Source of the DNA: Petrolisthes cinctipes
Lineage: Eukaryota; Arthropoda; Malacostraca; Decapoda; Porcellanidae
DNA length: 64,000 bases
Direction: 5' to 3'
Assembly: GCA_033782935.1 (NCBI GenBank)
Contig: JAWQEG010000073.1
Span: 1-64,000 of the forward strand
Shown piece after piece: positions 37,824 through 49,999 of this stretch; position 1 is the first letter of the stretch, and each line of letters begins with the position of its first letter. Under the pieces are notes generated by a model, which was given only the letters and a program-made list of their open reading frames with translations, was not told the DNA's origin and ran no database searches. A program made the translations under genes and the position numbers.

Positions 37824-40800
37824 TGCATTCATGTCTACATATAGACTTAAGAGTTTTTTTTTACCTTTATACATAAAAACTTGATCTGATGGCCAATACA
37901 GTATACTCGTATAATTATTTATGTGTGCAGTGGTTGTTGTTTATACAATGGTATAATTTCTTGGGAAGAAAATTGAACTATAGTAGATCAGTACATGTAA
38001 ATGAGTTGTGATGTAAGTTAAAATCCTGGGTAAGACTATTTAGTACTCATTTTCAATGTGTTCAGAGTTGCATTGCCCTCATGAAAATATTGGTCCATAT
38101 TTCATACCTTCAATTTCTATTGTTTATGATCTAAGCATTCATGTTAACCTTCCTCTTGATGTTTCTACTTTACGTCGACTGTCTAACACAATCACATATC
38201 ACAACAAACACATGGACACATAATGTCAGTCAGGTTAATTTTTGTTCTATTCTATTATTTTATTTTACAAAAAGACCATATATCTTGGGGCCATATGCAA
38301 AACACCTCATAAGTTGCACAATAACCAAAGAGCCATTCTGATTGTTCCATACAAGTGTCATAAACATCATAGTGGTCCATGGTTATTGTTTACCTGTCTG
38401 TATGGGTTTTCTTGCATACAGCCTTATGTCTCAAGCAAGCCACCACTAGAGTTGTATGTATTAGGAGATTTGAGGTGCATCTTTGCTGAAAAGTTTGATA
38501 TTGGTGCAGCTTCTCCAGACACAGTAGTCCAAATTGCAGGAACAAGTCCTGAGGCAGAGACGTGGATTAAGACAGGGTTGTAGATGAGCCCTGGACACTT
38601 CTGAAGAAAATTAATACTGTATGCTAAAAGGAATCCTAAAGAAATAATGAGAATTTTAAGTTTCCTTCAGGCACAATATATTTCACTGGGATTGTCTCAC
38701 GTTAGACTATATCATGGTCTCAAGGTCTGTCTGTGGTCCATGTCTCGCTATTTTTTTTATAATTTTTGAGTCTCCTTTTCATTATAGCCAGCATAGATGG
38801 AGATAGCTTTTGAATTTATGGATATATACTTTATTATGCAGTACAATACTTGTAACTCATCTCACTATCCTCTGTACAGTAGTGTCAGTTTTATTCGTAG
38901 TAGCCTTCAGTCTTCATAATCCAGTTGTTTGAAAGTTACAGAAGTTTAGTCTGCTCTGCACAGAGATTCATTCTACTAGTGGTCAAAAGCCCAACAGTAG
39001 CTCATCATAAGTACTTCATAGCCTTTGAAATTATAAATTGTTTTGCTTTCACAAACTATATACAGTATACCAATATGCATATATAAATACTGTATGATGT
39101 TTCCAGTTTTGTCCCCTTCTCAGAGTTCAGTACCTGACCCTGTCACTGAAACCGAGGATATTACCTCCTCTGTGTGACTTGATCACAAACACCTTAATAC
39201 CCATTAATACTAGAGCTAAGCTTGCATTGAGAAATATTTATTCCAATACAGTACTTTATGTTCTTCTCATAGCAGGTTATTGTACAAGGTGTTTTTTCAG
39301 GACTCTTCCTGTATGATTCTTATTCTGTATAATGCATTTCTGTTTGGTCATTCTTGAACAGTTTTTTTTTTTTTTTTTTTTTTTTTGTCAGAATAAAAAT
39401 ATGAATAAAAAATTGCTGAACACAACAGCTAGAACTTGAAAACTGGTGTATATACTTCAGGGATGAGTTGTACAGTAAGAAATAGCAGTACAAATGCACT
39501 TAATAGAATCAAGAAAAATATGCTTCACTACAAACATTTGTTTTTATAGATAGTTTACATATGGTATTACGTGTATGTTGATTGCAGTAGGTAGCTCATG
39601 GTTTCATTTCTTGTACCTTACATATACATATAGTATTTATCTATAGTATTTAATGCAATAATTCTAAATAAAATACAGTACCAGTTTAAAGTTTAGTAGA
39701 CTAAATATGTTGGTGTATCTCATAAAATCATCATAGGATTCTATTTGGCATTTTAAAACTTCAAATGACCTCATGAGGTGCAAGAAAAAGAGCATAGCAA
39801 AAGTTTCTAGAAAAATTTTGACTCTATAGTGGATACACAATCTTCCCTTTCCTACACATTATAGTATGATTGTTAAGCATCTGCTGTATTGAATATAATG
39901 AATCAGCATAAGGAAGGATTTCATGGCTGTGTTCCTCCTTAATGAGAGATTTAGTGTTATAAAGAACTGGACTACAATGACTCTACAGTTATTGATGGCA
40001 AAATTACAAGTACAGTACCTCTTGTTTTACACAAGTTCTTTTTATTTTTATTTCCTATAAATTTATACATTTTACAGCATACACATTATTATTTATTTTG
40101 TACATTTTGTTTACACGACCATGTAGTTTTCAATAATAATCTCTCCTTTTTCCTTTTTTTTTCCTTTTTTTTTCTTGACATTCCATACATAATATACATT
40201 AATTTCTTTTACACATTTTTTTTATCAACTGTACATGACTTCTTCAGTAATGTAGTCCCTTTTAAATTGAGAAGTACCTTACAGGTTGGAGTATTCATTT
40301 CGTGCGCTGTTGCACAAATATTGGTTATTGTAACCATTTATATTTAGAACATTTTCAAAGTAGTGGTGGATGAAGACAAAGCTGTTGTACAGTATTATTT
40401 TTAACTTAATATGTTTATTGCTTCCATATGAAGAAACAAGTAGTGCAATGTAAAGATTTTTCAGAGTCGTTATCCAACTTCTTGATATAGTACAGTATTT
40501 AAATTGTGAAACAGCATATGCCTGCATATTGCCACTACAGTGTTGTATTAATAATCAGTGATTATTTACATATCAGAGCCATAAATTGCTTCAGGACAAA
40601 CTTTACACAGCATGCACACATGAGGGTCACATGTTCATATATACTGTATATGCATGTACTAGACATTCATCTTTGATCTTAAGTTTACATATTCATGATA
40701 CTAGACCGTGATACAGAAACAGAATGCATATTTTTCATACATACCGTACTTTGTTTATTGTTATACAACAATATTCATATAATGATTTGTTCATACACAC

Positions 40801-40992
40801 AACAGTACTATATATTCTTAATTATGTTTACACATATGATTAATCATTTCTTACTTCTAATATTTACACATATAATGAGTTTATGGTACAAACATTGATT
40901 TTGTTTAAGAATTTAAATCAACCCTTATGTTGCACTACTACTCCCATCTGTACTTGTCAGCTAATACATCTTCTCAATCCTGGTAACAGCAG

Positions 40993-41086
40993 GTCTCAGA
41001 GCTCGTTAAGTGGGAGAGACAGTGACAGCATGGACAACGAGGTCACGCTGTCTAAGATGGACGTTGTGCTTTCGTTCTCACTCGAG
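40993..41086 (+). CDS. Cadps: CAPS exon 5 in window (linker and start of C2)
   Basis: Encodes SQSSLSGRDSDSMDNEVTLS then KMDVVLSFSLE; the second part matches LSKSDVVLSFSLEV at the start of the CADPS C2 domain, and the Ser/Asp-rich first part is the variable linker. The donor is gag/gtaagg (phase 0). The acceptor is a tandem NAGNAG (cagcag), so using the upstream AG would add one Ser. An in-frame Met (MDNE) at 41030-41032 could start a shorter product if a non-coding first exon were spliced here. Confidence 0.92.
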
Positions 41087-44000
41087 GTAAGGCTTCACCC
41101 GCCACCCTTCACACTGGTGGCAGGTGGAGGCTCTAGGATGCTATCCAACGGACATGACATGCCAGTTCTCTCACAATGCTACCATATTATGCAATTATTC
41201 TATCCTGGATGTTTATCCCCCTCCTGGCAGGTGACAGTGATATTTGCACAAAGTTACTGTAATTGCTCTACTCTACTCTTCCTGGACATATCTCCCGCTT
41301 CCCTTCCCGCCAGTGGTTAATTACATGCTTTTGTCCATACATTGTTTTATCTACAAAGTCACTGCTGTTAATATTACAATAGTGTTAATGCATTCTGTAC
41401 ATTTTAAGCCTATGCCACCAACGGTATTAGTTTCATATATAATTTTGGGCTGTATGGCCTAGCTTGGTAGAATGTATTTTTGCCATTGACCAGTTCTGTC
41501 TTGACGTTATACCCTTCCATCCACTTTTCAATATCCTTCATACATTTTGCCCAAACAAAAATATCTTGTGACATTGTTCCTATAAATACCAACTTGGATT
41601 ACTGTGCTTATAAATTACTGTACAGTACCTTCCTTCATATGATCCTCTCAGAATTTATTCCTCTTTCCCCAAAGTAATGTTTTTCTTTCTAGAAGAGTAC
41701 TGTACTCTAATCCTTGCAGTTATATATGCTCATTTAGGTTTGGAACAGTCAAATTATTTATGCCCTTTCTCAAAGAATGCACTTCTCTCCTCAGTAGTAC
41801 AGTAAATCCTCTGTAAAGCAAACTCTTTGGGGGAGAAGTCATATAATTTATTCGAAAGCTTGATTTGTGAGATGGTCGGTATATTATCATTTACGATTTG
41901 TTTATACATTGTATGTTACTATCCACCTCACCCCTATCATGATATCTAAGTGTTCGAGGGGATATGTCCAAGGAATTTAGTATGGGGTGATATTGTCTCA
42001 TCACCAGCTGAGACACAATGTGTGGGTGTGAATGTGTAGTCACTCCGAGAAGTGATGACAGGGTTTCAAAATGTTTTGGTCGCTGTTCTTTGGGTTAGTG
42101 TTAGGATCAGTATTGTTTATGAATGCTGAGCCTATAGAAAACTACAAGTAGTTATATAAAACTTGTGGATACTCTCCTGTCACATCTTAAGGTGGCTGTG
42201 CAACTGTCTGAGTGAGATTGGTTGAGCCAATAGGTGTTGCCATGGAGGGCCAGGATAATGGTTTGTCAGAAAGGTACCTTCACTCGCACTAACTTGTTTA
42301 GATGTATTTCAGAGGATGTGAGGCCCCAGCCAGGTAAGAGTTGCCAGCATTGCATGTCCTATTACATTCTTGTCCAAGTGAAAGTACAGTAGATACAGTA
42401 TTTAATGTATCAGCTTTTATTAATTTTATTATGGAATGAGTAAGTGATGTGTTTTAGTGAAGAGTAATACATAAGGTACAGTATTTAGATTTTGAATTTT
42501 ATACACACTGTACTATATATAATTATAGGCTATACAGTATATTCCCGGGCTTCTATGGGATGAGGTAAATATTTTGTTTCTTATTACAGTAAATCATGTT
42601 ATTTTAATTGCTTTATGTTAAAAGTTTCTTTTGGTCATATATGACACCATTAAATACAGAATTATATTACTGTACAGTATAATTCTACATACATTTTTTT
42701 TTCTTGCTTGTGGGGTAATATATTAAAGGAAGACTTTACAGTGAAGTAGAGTAGCTAAATTCTTGCCTGTTTAAGTGAAGCAAATTGCTTTTCAGGATAT
42801 AACATATAGCATTGTATTCAGCACTTCTATGAAATATGTAAAGAATAAAATGATGTACTGTAGAAGAAATCTGCATAAAATTAGAGGGCCCCCTACTTAC
42901 TACTACTGCTACTGCTGTTCATATCCTATGATGAATCCAACATCACTATACAGTATGTATAAACTATATTGAGTAAAGAAAAACATCTATTACTGTTCTG
43001 GGGATGGAAAATATTATTCCAGTTTTATAGTTTTAATTTTATTCCAGTGAAAGGTATATTTCTATACTGCATATATATTTCTTGTACCTGTGTGCATGCT
43101 AAAACTATTTCACGGTCTCAGTAAATCTTTATTCACTTATTCACTTGATATCATGAGTGCTCTGTGATGTACATGATTGTGGTGATCTATTTTTCAATGC
43201 ATATACAAGTACATATGATTTTTTACTAGCTTAGTACAGTAATATTAAAAGTGCAGGTATGATCGATATTAAAAGCTGTAGAGTCCTAGATGTAGTGCAA
43301 GTTGTAAATCAGAACAAAATTCTGAGATTGTAGTGTTTTCTCTATTTAAGATTACTTCACATTTTAACACTGTTGTCACTGAGGCTGGCTAGTACACAGA
43401 GTGTGGTATTGAATGAAAATTATTTTACTTAATGTGCAATAGTCTAGTACTTGCTGGGAGAGCTTCAATTTATATATATTTTTTCATACATTTACAGACA
43501 CAAGGAAGGAATATTTCCATATCTCAGTACTAGAGCACACACCTCTTGCAGGAGTAATACCCACTTTTAACTTCACCCTTTCTCTGCAGGGAGAAAAGGA
43601 GACTACTATAGAGGAATAAAAATAATACCTTTTAATATATCTGATGTGCTACAATTGTAATTTAAAGTTGGGTTATATTATTATGTTTCATTCACATATC
43701 ATATGTTTATTTTTATAGTTTTTTTCCTCCAGTACACCACTGAGTATAAGATTTGTTCCCTATCTTTCAAATGGCACCTTTGTGAACTATGCCAGCCTGG
43801 GATATGTTGAGTGTTGGTTGTGGCTGGAGATGCAGCAGGTAAGAGGTTGGATGCTGTCATGGAATTGGAGGCTATACATTACTCAAAACTGTGCCACAAA
43901 TAAGATTGCTGTCCTTCTGATGTGATCTGTTTCTTGGTACTGTTTGGAGGAATGAATGGCCTCTATTTTACCAACAATATCGAACCCTCTCAAAATCTTG

Positions 44001-44156
44001 CTCACCTTCCACCACCACTCTCTGGATCGTAACAAGGTGTCCAAAGAAACTTGATGACAACGGCCCAACAAACTAACCCGGTGGCGACCCATATCGGGCG
44101 TCAGCGGCCTCTATTGTAATTGGTAACATGGGTGTGGTGTGGGTTGGTCCGGGCAG
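41087..44156. other. CAPS intron, 3.1 kb
   Basis: AT-rich intron. A possible single transposon terminus (acagtaaatcctctgtaaag) begins near 41802 but no partner was found. A GC-richer 150 bases precedes exon 6. No other gene seen. Confidence 0.7.
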
Positions 44157-44278
44157 GTGCTGGTGATGGAGGTGCGGGAGATCAAGCATCTACCTTCCAG
44201 CCGGATAGTCTACTGTACCATGGAGGTGGAAGGCGGGGAGAAACTTCAGACAGACCAGGCCGAGGCATCCAAGCCAAT
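44157..44278 (+). CDS. Cadps: CAPS exon 6 in window (C2 domain)
   Basis: Encodes [20 protein letters not shown] followed by [20 protein letters not shown], nearly identical to the CADPS C2 core ([25 protein letters not shown]). The acceptor is gtccgggcag and the donor at/gtaagt. The exon enters in phase 0 and exits in phase 2, splitting the Met of the PMWDTQGDF junction. This beta-sandwich is known to help membrane and target binding in CAPS; I did not establish whether Ca2+-coordinating acidic residues are complete. Confidence 0.96.
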
Positions 44279-44441
44279 GTAAGTGTACTGTACTGGTATT
44301 GTAACTCCTTCTAAAAACAGGAGTCTCCAAGCTTGCTCTCCTCTTGAATATTTCTTAAGATTACTGCAATTATGGTAATGGAATGTTCATTTTTATTTTT
44401 TATTTTTTCTGCATGAATACTCAAGTTGTTGATTACCACAG

Positions 44442-44586
44442 GTGGGACACACAGGGAGACTTCACAACAACACACCCACTACCAGGAGTTAAAGTGAAGT
44501 TATATACAGAATCTGCCTCTATGCTTTCACTTGATGACAAGGAGCTGGGCAAAGTCGTATTACATCCCACAGCAATGTCATCCAAG
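44442..44586 (+). CDS. Cadps: CAPS exon 7 in window (C2 domain)
   Basis: Encodes [20 protein letters not shown] and [20 protein letters not shown] then HPTAMSSK. This matches the CADPS run with TQGDFSTTHALP, VKVKLFTES and DKELGRVILHPT. The preceding intron is only 163 bp, the shortest in the window. The acceptor is attaccacag and the donor aag/gtgggt. Failure to splice the donor would reach a stop within four codons. Confidence 0.95.
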
Positions 44587-45374
44587 GTGGGTGTGTGAGA
44601 AGTAGTCAGAATGGTTGTCACAGGTATGTTACATGATATGCTTATGTAATTAATGAGTGAAATAACTTTCCCTCTATGTGCAAAGGCTTTGAGAAGAGCA
44701 AAATGTAAGGACTCGTTCATATAAGTATCTTTTCTCAAAAACATGTGCACCAAAAGTATTTATTATAAATACATAACACCCAGGTTATCATTATTATCAT
44801 CAGCAGCAGCATCAGTATTCCATTTACTGTATTCCTTTTCACGGGGTGGTGTGGCTCAGAGCCAGGGGTAAAAGAATAAAATGAGAATACAAAAGTAAGG
44901 GACAGAAATACCCTGTGAGATGGGTATATGGATTTCAGCACAAAGAAGTGTCTTGTTTTGGAGATAGGTGTAAGTGGAAATAGACCTTGATGTGAGCATG
45001 AGATGAGAAATGTAAAGATAGAGAAAGGTTAAATAGGTGAAAGATTTGGGAGCTTATACAGGATAGCTTGTTACCTAAGAAACATAATAGGATTGTTGGA
45101 GCTACCTACTCATGTTTGAATGATTCAAGAAAATTTAGCTTGCCAAAAAGATGAATTGGCCCAACATATTGGATGAATTAGAGGAGGTATTAAATGCCAA
45201 ACACATCCAAGATTTTACATTGAAATGATGTGAAAGTTGGTAAGGAGACAAGACACAATGAGCTTAGTTCAACTCCCGTACATTAAAACTAGGTGAGCTT
45301 TCAAGCATACACATGATTATAAGTCTATATACTATGCATGTATGTATTGGTTAATATATGTGTTATTTATGCAG
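44587..45374. other. CAPS intron, 0.8 kb
   Basis: Ordinary intron sequence between exons 7 and 8; an in-frame stop follows the exon 7 donor within four codons. Nothing else recognised. Confidence 0.7.
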
Positions 45375-45481
45375 ATTCCTGAGTGGCACAAATTGCAAGT
45401 ACCAAAAAATTCTTCAGAAAATAACCTAAAAATAAAAATAGCGGTACGGATGGACAAGCCACAGAATTTAAAGCATTGCGG
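45375..45481 (+). CDS. Cadps: CAPS exon 8 in window (end of C2, entry to PH)
   Basis: Encodes [20 protein letters not shown] and [16 protein letters not shown]. The match to [29 protein letters not shown] of CADPS is clear; the final KHCG begins the PH domain. The acceptor is atttatgcag and the donor gg/gtaagt, leaving phase 2 with the Gly completed by the next exon. The intron after it carries a dead LINE reverse-transcriptase fragment. Confidence 0.95.
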
Positions 45482-45667
45482 GTAAGTGTCTTTACTTTTT
45501 TATTAGTGGCCATATCATAATGTTCTGATAGAAGTGTCAAATTAGAATACCAAGAAATATATGAGCCATGATATTAGCTTATCCAAGGGGAATAATGGAC
45601 TTCAAGCAAATGCACACTATTGCCATCGGCAATGAACATTTATCATCAGCTGTGCAGCACTTTTTGT

Positions 45668-45877
45668 AGCTTTATGGATTTGGAGAAGGCTTATGACAGG
45701 GTGAATAGCAAGATATTGTGGTAAGGGTTGTATGTGAATGGGGTAGGAAGGAAACTGTTCAAGGCAGTAAAGAGGTTTTATAGCTAGAGTCAAGCACATG
45801 TGAGAGTAAGCAGAGCATGATTTCATGTGAGAGTGGGCTTTTGACAGGGATGCGTATATCACCATGGTTATTGTTTG
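45668..45877 (+). pseudogene. Non-LTR retrotransposon RT fragment (palm region)
   Basis: One frame reads SFMDLEKAYDRVNSKILW, stop, GLYVNGVGRKLFKAVKRFYS, stop, SQAHVRVSRA, stop, then a QGC motif. FMDLEKAYDRV is the classic LINE reverse-transcriptase palm motif A region (the first catalytic Asp), and G--QGC is the conserved block before the YMDD-type motif. Several in-frame stops show that it is dead. It lies sense-oriented within the 545-bp intron between exons 8 and 9 of CAPS. Confidence 0.8.
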
Positions 45878-46026
45878 AGTGGGAAGTACAATGTTGGTAA
45901 ATCTGGAACATATGATGTTTAATAAGTCTCTTTGATAAGCACTCATTACCCAATAAGTTAAAATAATGTCCATTATATTTAGAAAAATAAGGAACATAAC
46001 ACCCTCTAATGGACCTTTTTCCACAG

Positions 46027-46202
46027 GCATCTCTATACATTAGGTAAAAGTTGTTGGAAGAAGTGGAAGAAACGGTACTTTTGCCTTGTTCAAGTCTCCC
46101 AGTACACCTTTGCAATGTGCAGCTACCGGGAGAAGAAGAGTGAACCCACTGAAATGATGCAATTAGATGGTTACACTGTAGATTACATTGAACCTGTTTC
46201 TG
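46027..46202 (+). CDS. Cadps: CAPS exon 9 in window (PH domain, N-terminal half)
   Basis: Encodes [20 protein letters not shown] and [20 protein letters not shown] then [16 protein letters not shown]. This is the beta1-beta4 part of the CAPS PH domain; the Lys/Arg cluster KKWKKR corresponds to the basic patch known in this family to contact PI(4,5)P2. The acceptor is tttttccacag and the donor g/gtgagt (phase 1). [15 protein letters not shown] is one of the most diagnostic CADPS stretches in the window. Confidence 0.96.
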
Positions 46203-48260
46203 GTGAGTTAAATCTATTATAATGAAATACTCCATGGTGAAAGTTTAAAAATATGACTTTTGTGGGGGTCATCACTACTGTTATTATTAAAATACTTACA
46301 GTATGAATATGGTATATATTTTATGATCATCTTATATAAATTTTGGAATTCTATACTAGGTTTCCTAACACACTGGTATATTTCACAGCTCAGCTAATGG
46401 TTGGAATGGGTAAGTAAGACATTATATAGCTGCAAGTATAAAGCCTGAGCAATGTTAACTTTGCCTATAGGACAATGTTCTTATTCAACATCTATCACTG
46501 GGAATTGTTATTACTGAATCAATGCATAAGAAGTTCATTGCACATAATATTATTAGATAACTACTAAATAAAGCTATGGATTGTTGTATTAAACAAATTC
46601 GTACATCTAATTTTCATGTACAGTGGTCCCCGCAAGTAGGCTATGCGAAATAAAAAGTTAGCGGCAAGCACAATTGTAGCAAAAATATTAAAATTATGCG
46701 AGGAATTAAAAGTGCCGTACACGAAACTAGACTTCCTATGACCTTGGTCAATATTTTGAATACAGTATTCACATACACCCAATTCATATGGTGAAAGAGG
46801 AAGTGAATGTAAGAGAAACTGGCCAAGAATGATTAATACAAACCAAGGAAATGAATGTGAATGAGTATAAACTTATGGACTATTGATCATAACTGGACAA
46901 ACATGTGGTGGCTAGTCTACCATCCCATTGCCCTGTCCCTACTCTCACTACATTCACTCTAAGCCTAACCCCTTTAGAGTGAACAATTTCTCATTTTCCA
47001 TACTTTTAGCACGTGTTTGTAATTATCTTTAGTTACTAGAGAAAGAATTAAATACAAAGGGCAGTGTAGCATGAAGTGAGTGGTAGGACGGAGTACGAAT
47101 GCGCCCAGTTTATCATAACTTAAAAACAAACATCAGGGACTGCCTCGGACTCTCAAACAAACACAACTCCTCTATTTTTAAGTCTGTCAAGTAAGTTAAC
47201 GTATCTTCTGAGTGTTATAATTGGCTAAAAAAAAAATATAAAGTTTTATTTAATTCGATTTTGGTCGATTTCTTCATGTTTGAGGTATCATATGGTATAA
47301 AAAGGTCAACTTTCACGAGACATAAAAATGTATTCTAATTTTCCTTATTAATCTTTAGTCCCATCTATGTGGAAATCCAAGTATGCTCCACCTTCCACAA
47401 ACTTTTCAAGCGTGTACTTGTGGGACTACTGTACCTTAAATTTTTAAACAAAATCTTCAATAAAATTTGACCAATAGAACCAAAATGATGACGTAGTAAA
47501 CAATGTAAGGTCACTTATTGAAGAAGAATATAAGCCTTATTTCTGACAATTTTCTGTAGCATTTATAACTTTGCTGGAACCAAGTGCTCTGCTTTCTAGG
47601 CTTCTGCATTTGATATGTACAGTACTGATATCTTTTTGCTTGTGTTGTTACTGTCAAAGCAATAATGTTAAGAATGACCCCTACAAATAGTAAGACTATC
47701 AGTGTGGTCCATTTTGTTGTAATTTAATGTATATATATCTTTGCTTTGGGATGACAAATAAAAGCATGTCTTAGTTATCCATATACTTTACTTCATAGAA
47801 TTGTTGTTTGTGGGTTACCAGAGTTGTAAGTATTGTACTCCAAAGCTTTATAAAATAACAGATCACCAGGACACTTCAAGATAACATGATAGAGTTGTGT
47901 GCATGTAGATCAGGGTTAGGTCTATGATCAAGTTTGTAAGCCCACAAACATGGCTATCTTTACAAGGAAGAGTGGATATCAGGGGGCTGTACAAGCAACT
48001 GAGTGTTGTTCTATCCACTCTGCTATCTCCTCCTTAATTACTGTATTAATTGTTAACACTCTTCTCTTTACTGGGTATTTTGGCATTATAAAGTTGCTCC
48101 ACCCATTGGTACTTAGATAATTAATTTCTTTTGCATTTTGCATAAAACAATTGGAAAGAGGATGAGATTGTATGCAAAATAGCTTGTAAACATATAGAAA
48201 TAACTCTTTTATTAGTTCATGTAGAATAATAAAAGTGCTTTATGGTTTCCTTTTGTGCAG
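46203..48260. other. CAPS intron, 2.1 kb
   Basis: AT-rich. A pogo/Tigger-like terminus (acagtggtccccgcaagtag) occurs at 46619 but no inverted partner was found, so it is at best a truncated element. No gene other than the flanking CAPS exons. Confidence 0.65.
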
Positions 48261-48449
48261 ACCTGGAAGGAGGGAGATTCTTCTTCAATGCTGTTAGAGA
48301 AGGCGAGTCAATATTATTTGCGACGGAGGATGAGAATGAGTCACACCAGTGGGTTACAGCGCTATATCGGGCTACCGGCCAGGCACACAAACCTACCCCA
48401 CCTGTCATGCCACAAGGGAAGAACTCCACCCTCTCAAAGATTCAGGGAG
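48261..48449 (+). CDS. Cadps: CAPS exon 10 in window (PH domain, C-terminal half)
   Basis: Encodes [20 protein letters not shown] and [20 protein letters not shown] then [14 protein letters not shown]. It holds the last PH strands and the C-terminal helix with the near-invariant PH tryptophan ([12 protein letters not shown]). The Pro-rich tail is the variable linker that differs from the vertebrate HKPVPPTQVQK form. The acceptor is ccttttgtgcag and the donor g/gtaggt (phase 1). Confidence 0.95.
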
Positions 48450-49184
48450 GTAGGTCAGGGTCATATTTCAAGTTTTCAGGGATCAAAGTCATAAAGACAG
48501 TTTTTATTTGAAGATTAAATGAATTTAATCTTGCTTTCCTTCTATAGAATAGGATGAAAATTATTTTTTGAAGGTATATGTTTGGTATTTTATACTTTAT
48601 TAGAAGTAGGGAATAATAATATTCACTGACGAATCATGATTGTTTCTTTAAAAGTTCAGCCACACTTTCTTGAAATATATCTCATAAAGGATTTGAAGAA
48701 TTGTAAAGGTGTAAGTGTGAATGAAGTTACTGCTGAGATAATAAAGTGCAGTGAAGATTATGCTCTGGAATGGCTGAATAGGATACTACTGTATATGAGT
48801 TCATTTGGGGGAATAGAGATATACCTGAAGACTGGAGTAGTGTAAGGTTGACAAGCCAGTTTTAACTTAACAGTCCATTGAATAGCTCCCTGCACCAAGG
48901 TAAATTGAAATTACTTTTGTGAAGGAAAGCTGAGAACTTCATGGGCTTGATAAAGTGGGTAAAGATGAATGTGACAACGATAACTGGGTACTTCTGTTCC
49001 TCCCTGTTTTTTTTGTTTTTTTCAATGCTGTACCTCGAGCCCCCAATCCCTTGATTAAAATGATTATAATGATGACGATGATTGTTTTAACCTTTCCCTC
49101 CCTCACTATCCTTTCTAACAATACTAAGGCTTACATACATATTCCCATTTTCTCTTGCTCCCTCTCATCACTCCATTTCCTCAG
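48450..49184. other. CAPS intron with LINE remnant
   Basis: Contains a LINE pre-RT fragment at 48684-48845 and a T-rich stretch near 49005-49020. The rest is unremarkable intron leading to the exon 11 acceptor. Confidence 0.7.
48684..48845 (+). pseudogene. Non-LTR retrotransposon pre-RT fragment
   Basis: The frame reads IKDLKNCKGVSVNEVTAEII followed by KCSEDYALEWLNRI and LKTGVV. This is recognisable as a decayed form of the LINE segment K-GK-PGVDG-TAE--K, WL-RI, P-DW that precedes the RT palm. It ends at a stop and further in-frame stops follow. It belongs upstream of the palm in an intact element yet lies 3 kb downstream of the palm fragment in CAPS, so the two are separate insertions or rearranged. 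Confidence 0.6.
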
Positions 49185-49321
49185 ATGCTGATAAGGCCAA
49201 GAAACACGGAATGGATGAGTACATCTGTGCTGATCCAGTGAGATTTGACCACCATAACCTGTTTAGAGTACTACAGGCTCAAACCTTAGAGTATCGTCTC
49301 TGTGACCCATATTGCTCCTTG
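49185..49321 (+). CDS. Cadps: CAPS exon 11 in window (post-PH region)
   Basis: Encodes ADKAKKHGMDEYICADPVRF and DHHNLFRVLQAQTLEYRLCD then PYCSL. KHGMDE, the F-DH--LF core and the L--RL-D--CSL end match CADPS. The acceptor is tttcctcag and the donor ttg/gtaagt (phase 0). Compared with the vertebrate protein, the PH-to-KHGMDE linker is about a dozen residues shorter here. Confidence 0.94.
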
Positions 49322-49811
49322 GTAAGTTGAACTGATGGTATGACACAATAATTGAGAAATACATTCTTAGTCCTTAATATCATCCCACCCAAGAGGAATT
49401 GTTGCTTCATATTCATCCATAATTTTAACCCACATAGAAATAAGGTGGAGTAAATGAGAACTATCAGTTGTTCATTGGTATATTGTGTCATTTTTTTTTA
49501 TATACATGTGCAGTTGTTGTTGTTGAAGTTTCAATATACCAATGGATAACTCAACAAATGGTTGACTATTGTTTTCACGTTTTCATATGATGTTATTGTT
49601 TTAAATAGTGAGTAGCTGCTTGCAGTAAATTAGAAGATGGTACTTAACATACTTATTGGAAAGTTTACTAGTTAACGAACATAGAGAAGCTGTCAAACGT
49701 TTACACGAGTCGCCCCAATGGGGATGATTATTATTGTCTGCAACTCTACAGTGTAATAACATAAAAGTTATGCTGTACCTCCAGTCACCTATTAATTATT
49801 GCCATTAACAG
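49322..49811. other. CAPS intron, 0.5 kb
   Basis: AT-rich intron with a short tgttgttgttgaagttt word near 49512 resembling the tail of the LINE copies elsewhere in the window. Nothing else supported. Confidence 0.65.
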
Positions 49812-49999
49812 GGATGGTTCAGTCCAGGCCAGATATTTGTACTGGATGAGTACCAGGCCAGGTACGGGGTGCGAGGGTGCTACCGTCATCTTTGCTACTT
49901 GGAGGACCTCCTGGACCGTGCAGAGAAGGGACAGATGATAGACCCAACTCTGATCCATTACTCCTTCGCCTTCTGTGCCTCACATGTCCACGGCAACAG
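49812..49999 (+). CDS. Cadps: CAPS exon 12 in window (post-PH region)
   Basis: Encodes [40 protein letters not shown] and [20 protein letters not shown] then GN, almost residue for residue CADPS ([45 protein letters not shown]). The acceptor is cattaacag and the donor ag/gtaagt, leaving phase 2, so an Arg is completed by exon 13 in the default splice. The 11.5-kb intron after it holds the candidate cassette exons, which would all insert at this Arg codon. Confidence 0.96.

Larger units (their letters stand above)
11946..40992. other. 29-kb CAPS intron
   Basis: Largest intron in the window. Recognisable contents: MITE 13266-13413, LINE 3' end 23985-24507 (minus strand), dispersed repeat 25910-26118, (GT)n 26281-26315, MITE 31638-31965, candidate alternative first exon 33080-33309, (TAC)n 37028-37335, (AT)n 37759-37820, and T runs near 23635-23659 and 39361-39386. 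GC-richer islets occur near 13050-13260, 18480-18640 and 36770-36970. The remainder is AT-rich DNA dense in TACAGTA/TACTGTA words, in which I find no supported gene. Confidence 0.75.

Noticed and set aside
46619..46720. Tigger-like single terminus (acagtggtccccgcaagtag)
   Set aside because: No inverted partner found within the intron, so an element could not be delimited.
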